A stretch of DNA of 64,000 nucleotides from Augochlora pura (taxonomy: Eukaryota > Arthropoda > Insecta > Hymenoptera > Halictidae). Location: positions 16,492,001 to 16,556,000 of the forward strand of contig NC_135773.1 in assembly GCF_028453695.1 (NCBI RefSeq), written 5' to 3'. Both the position numbers and the translations under genes were made by a program. The notes under the pieces are model-generated. The model did not search any database and was not told where the DNA came from. It saw only the letters and a program-made list of their open reading frames with translations. Below are positions 62,732 to 64,000 of this stretch, piece after piece (position 1 is the stretch's first letter; every line of letters begins with the position of its first letter).

Positions 62732-64000
62732 TATGGTAGTGACGTATATATTATTGCTTGAACGCAGTCTGGACATATTAAACAATATTGTCCAGACTAT
62801 TATGTCAACAAAAACTCTTTATTCGGGAAAAGAGGAGAACTTATCTTTCCGACCGTTCACCACGGCATCTCTCCCAACTCTGACTTGTTCTTGTTACGAC
62901 GCCCATCAAGCAACGACGCCACGATGAACTTTCGATATCTCGATATCAGGAGATATTCGTAACAATATTACAACTTCGACGACAACATCAATAATAGCGA
63001 CTTCAAGAAAAATTGACTTTTTATTAAGTCGAATTAACTTCGTATCAATCAGTGATGACTTGCCGTCTAATTGTCTCCGTATCGTTAGTATTACCATTAT
63101 TCCTTCCCTAGTTGAAAGTTTAAATTAATAAAATCATTCTTAAAACTTTACCGACCAGTCATTTCTATTATTATAGGGTATTTTAATCTACCAACAGTTC
63201 TATATGTCCATAACAATATCATTAAACAATATTTATTTTGTCTATTTTATTTATTTTATTAATCGTTTGAGGTTACTAATATTTAAAAAATTGTATTATA
63301 ATATTCGTGTTTAAAAAACCAATTCATAGGCTACCGATCAGTAAAGTGAAAACAAATAACTGGAATTATATTTAGAAAAATATGAAGCAATAAATTATTC
63401 TAGCTTTGCCTAAAAGCTAAATGCACGCCATGCACGCGTTTAACGTCACATTACCATACGTTAAATTTCAATAGACATACTGAACACAAAGATCAATCTG
63501 ACAATTAGTTTTCTATTTTATATCCGATATGATTTAATCGTTCTCTACTAATAATATAATTAAATCGTCCTCTAACCGTTGTATTGTTTTATCAAGTTGA
63601 ATCATGTTAGTTATGTCGTAAAAGAGAATACTAAGCCTTTCTTAATCAATAAAAGAATTGATTAAAAGTTGTATAGTGTAAAGTGAAATTATTCTATCAT
63701 TCCCAGAACCAATTGTAATTTGAATATTCACCTTCAACGATTATTTTAATTGACTCAGAATCACATGATTCCATAATGGTGTACGCCATTGTATTTGGTA
63801 AACTCTCCGGTATCATTTAAACGTAGATAAATTGGAACGTTCTCGGTTTCCGTGCAATACCTAATTTTTCAGGCCGATCACGCCGCATGCTTGCCAATTA
63901 ACCGGAACAATCGAGCGTTCGTTTAATCGGGCTCGATCACGTTCGCCGAATAGTTTGCCGGCTCGGTGGAACCAAGATTCGGCGGAATAGCGATATCGCT
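62732..64000. other. Non-coding stretch to window end
   Basis: A/T-rich, no recognisable coding or repeat structure. The last 150 bases become CpG-richer. Confidence 0.5.

Overview
This window looks like nuclear DNA of an insect. An A/T-rich background carries CpG-rich patches, spliced genes with GT-AG introns, and short DNA transposons of the Tc1/mariner and piggyBac types. The composition (A/T-rich but not CpG-depleted) fits a hymenopteran such as an ant or bee; that is an inference. No prokaryotic features, rRNA, tRNA or CRISPR arrays were recognised.

The left third (about 2.1 to 19.7 kb, + strand) holds the middle and 3' part of one large gene. I reconstructed seven coding exons from open frames and splice signals: 2124-2634, 3440-4053, 5128-5331, 5459-5707, 7700-8075, 12249-12543 and 15220-19698. 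At all six junctions the intron phase of the donor matches that of the acceptor, so the exons join into one open frame of about 2,242 codons, open at both ends. The protein is largely low-complexity: Asn-, Gln-, Pro- and Ser-rich at the start, then a basic segment with a short conserved-looking helix (RLLEWKQRMLQSPLTRK), then one 4.5 kb exon coding a Ser/Asp/Glu-rich tail. Fragments such as RPHSADFLEYE, RPKSSLDI and the LLEWKQRML helix suggest a PLEKHA5/6/7 (fly kramer)-like scaffold, whose PH domain would lie upstream of this window. This is a tentative family call from recollection, not a database match. The 5' exons lie before base 1; the exon after 19698 was not found.

The remaining 44 kb (19.7 to 64 kb) has no convincing protein-coding gene. 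It is either a long intron of the same gene or intergenic DNA. It contains microsatellites, two tandem duplications (106 and 112 bp), CpG-rich blocks with chance-looking long ORFs, and several small transposons. These are a piggyBac-type MITE with TTAA target duplications (30768-31043), a mariner-type MITE with TA duplications (31868-32080) and a deleted Tc1/mariner-like element (62101-62731). A sister copy of the last sits in an intron of the gene at 8817-9631. Both sister copies keep the 3' end of a transposase gene and have lost its 5' part. A further composite inverted-repeat element sits in the second intron (about 4165-4620).

The most unusual things seen are the deleted mariner family with roughly 215 bp terminal inverted repeats whose intronic copy is inserted among perfect palindromes, the giant low-complexity exon with an internal consensus splice donor, and an unidentified dispersed repeat with a CCACTTTCAAAATAAA core. 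I did not find a clearly new multi-gene system.
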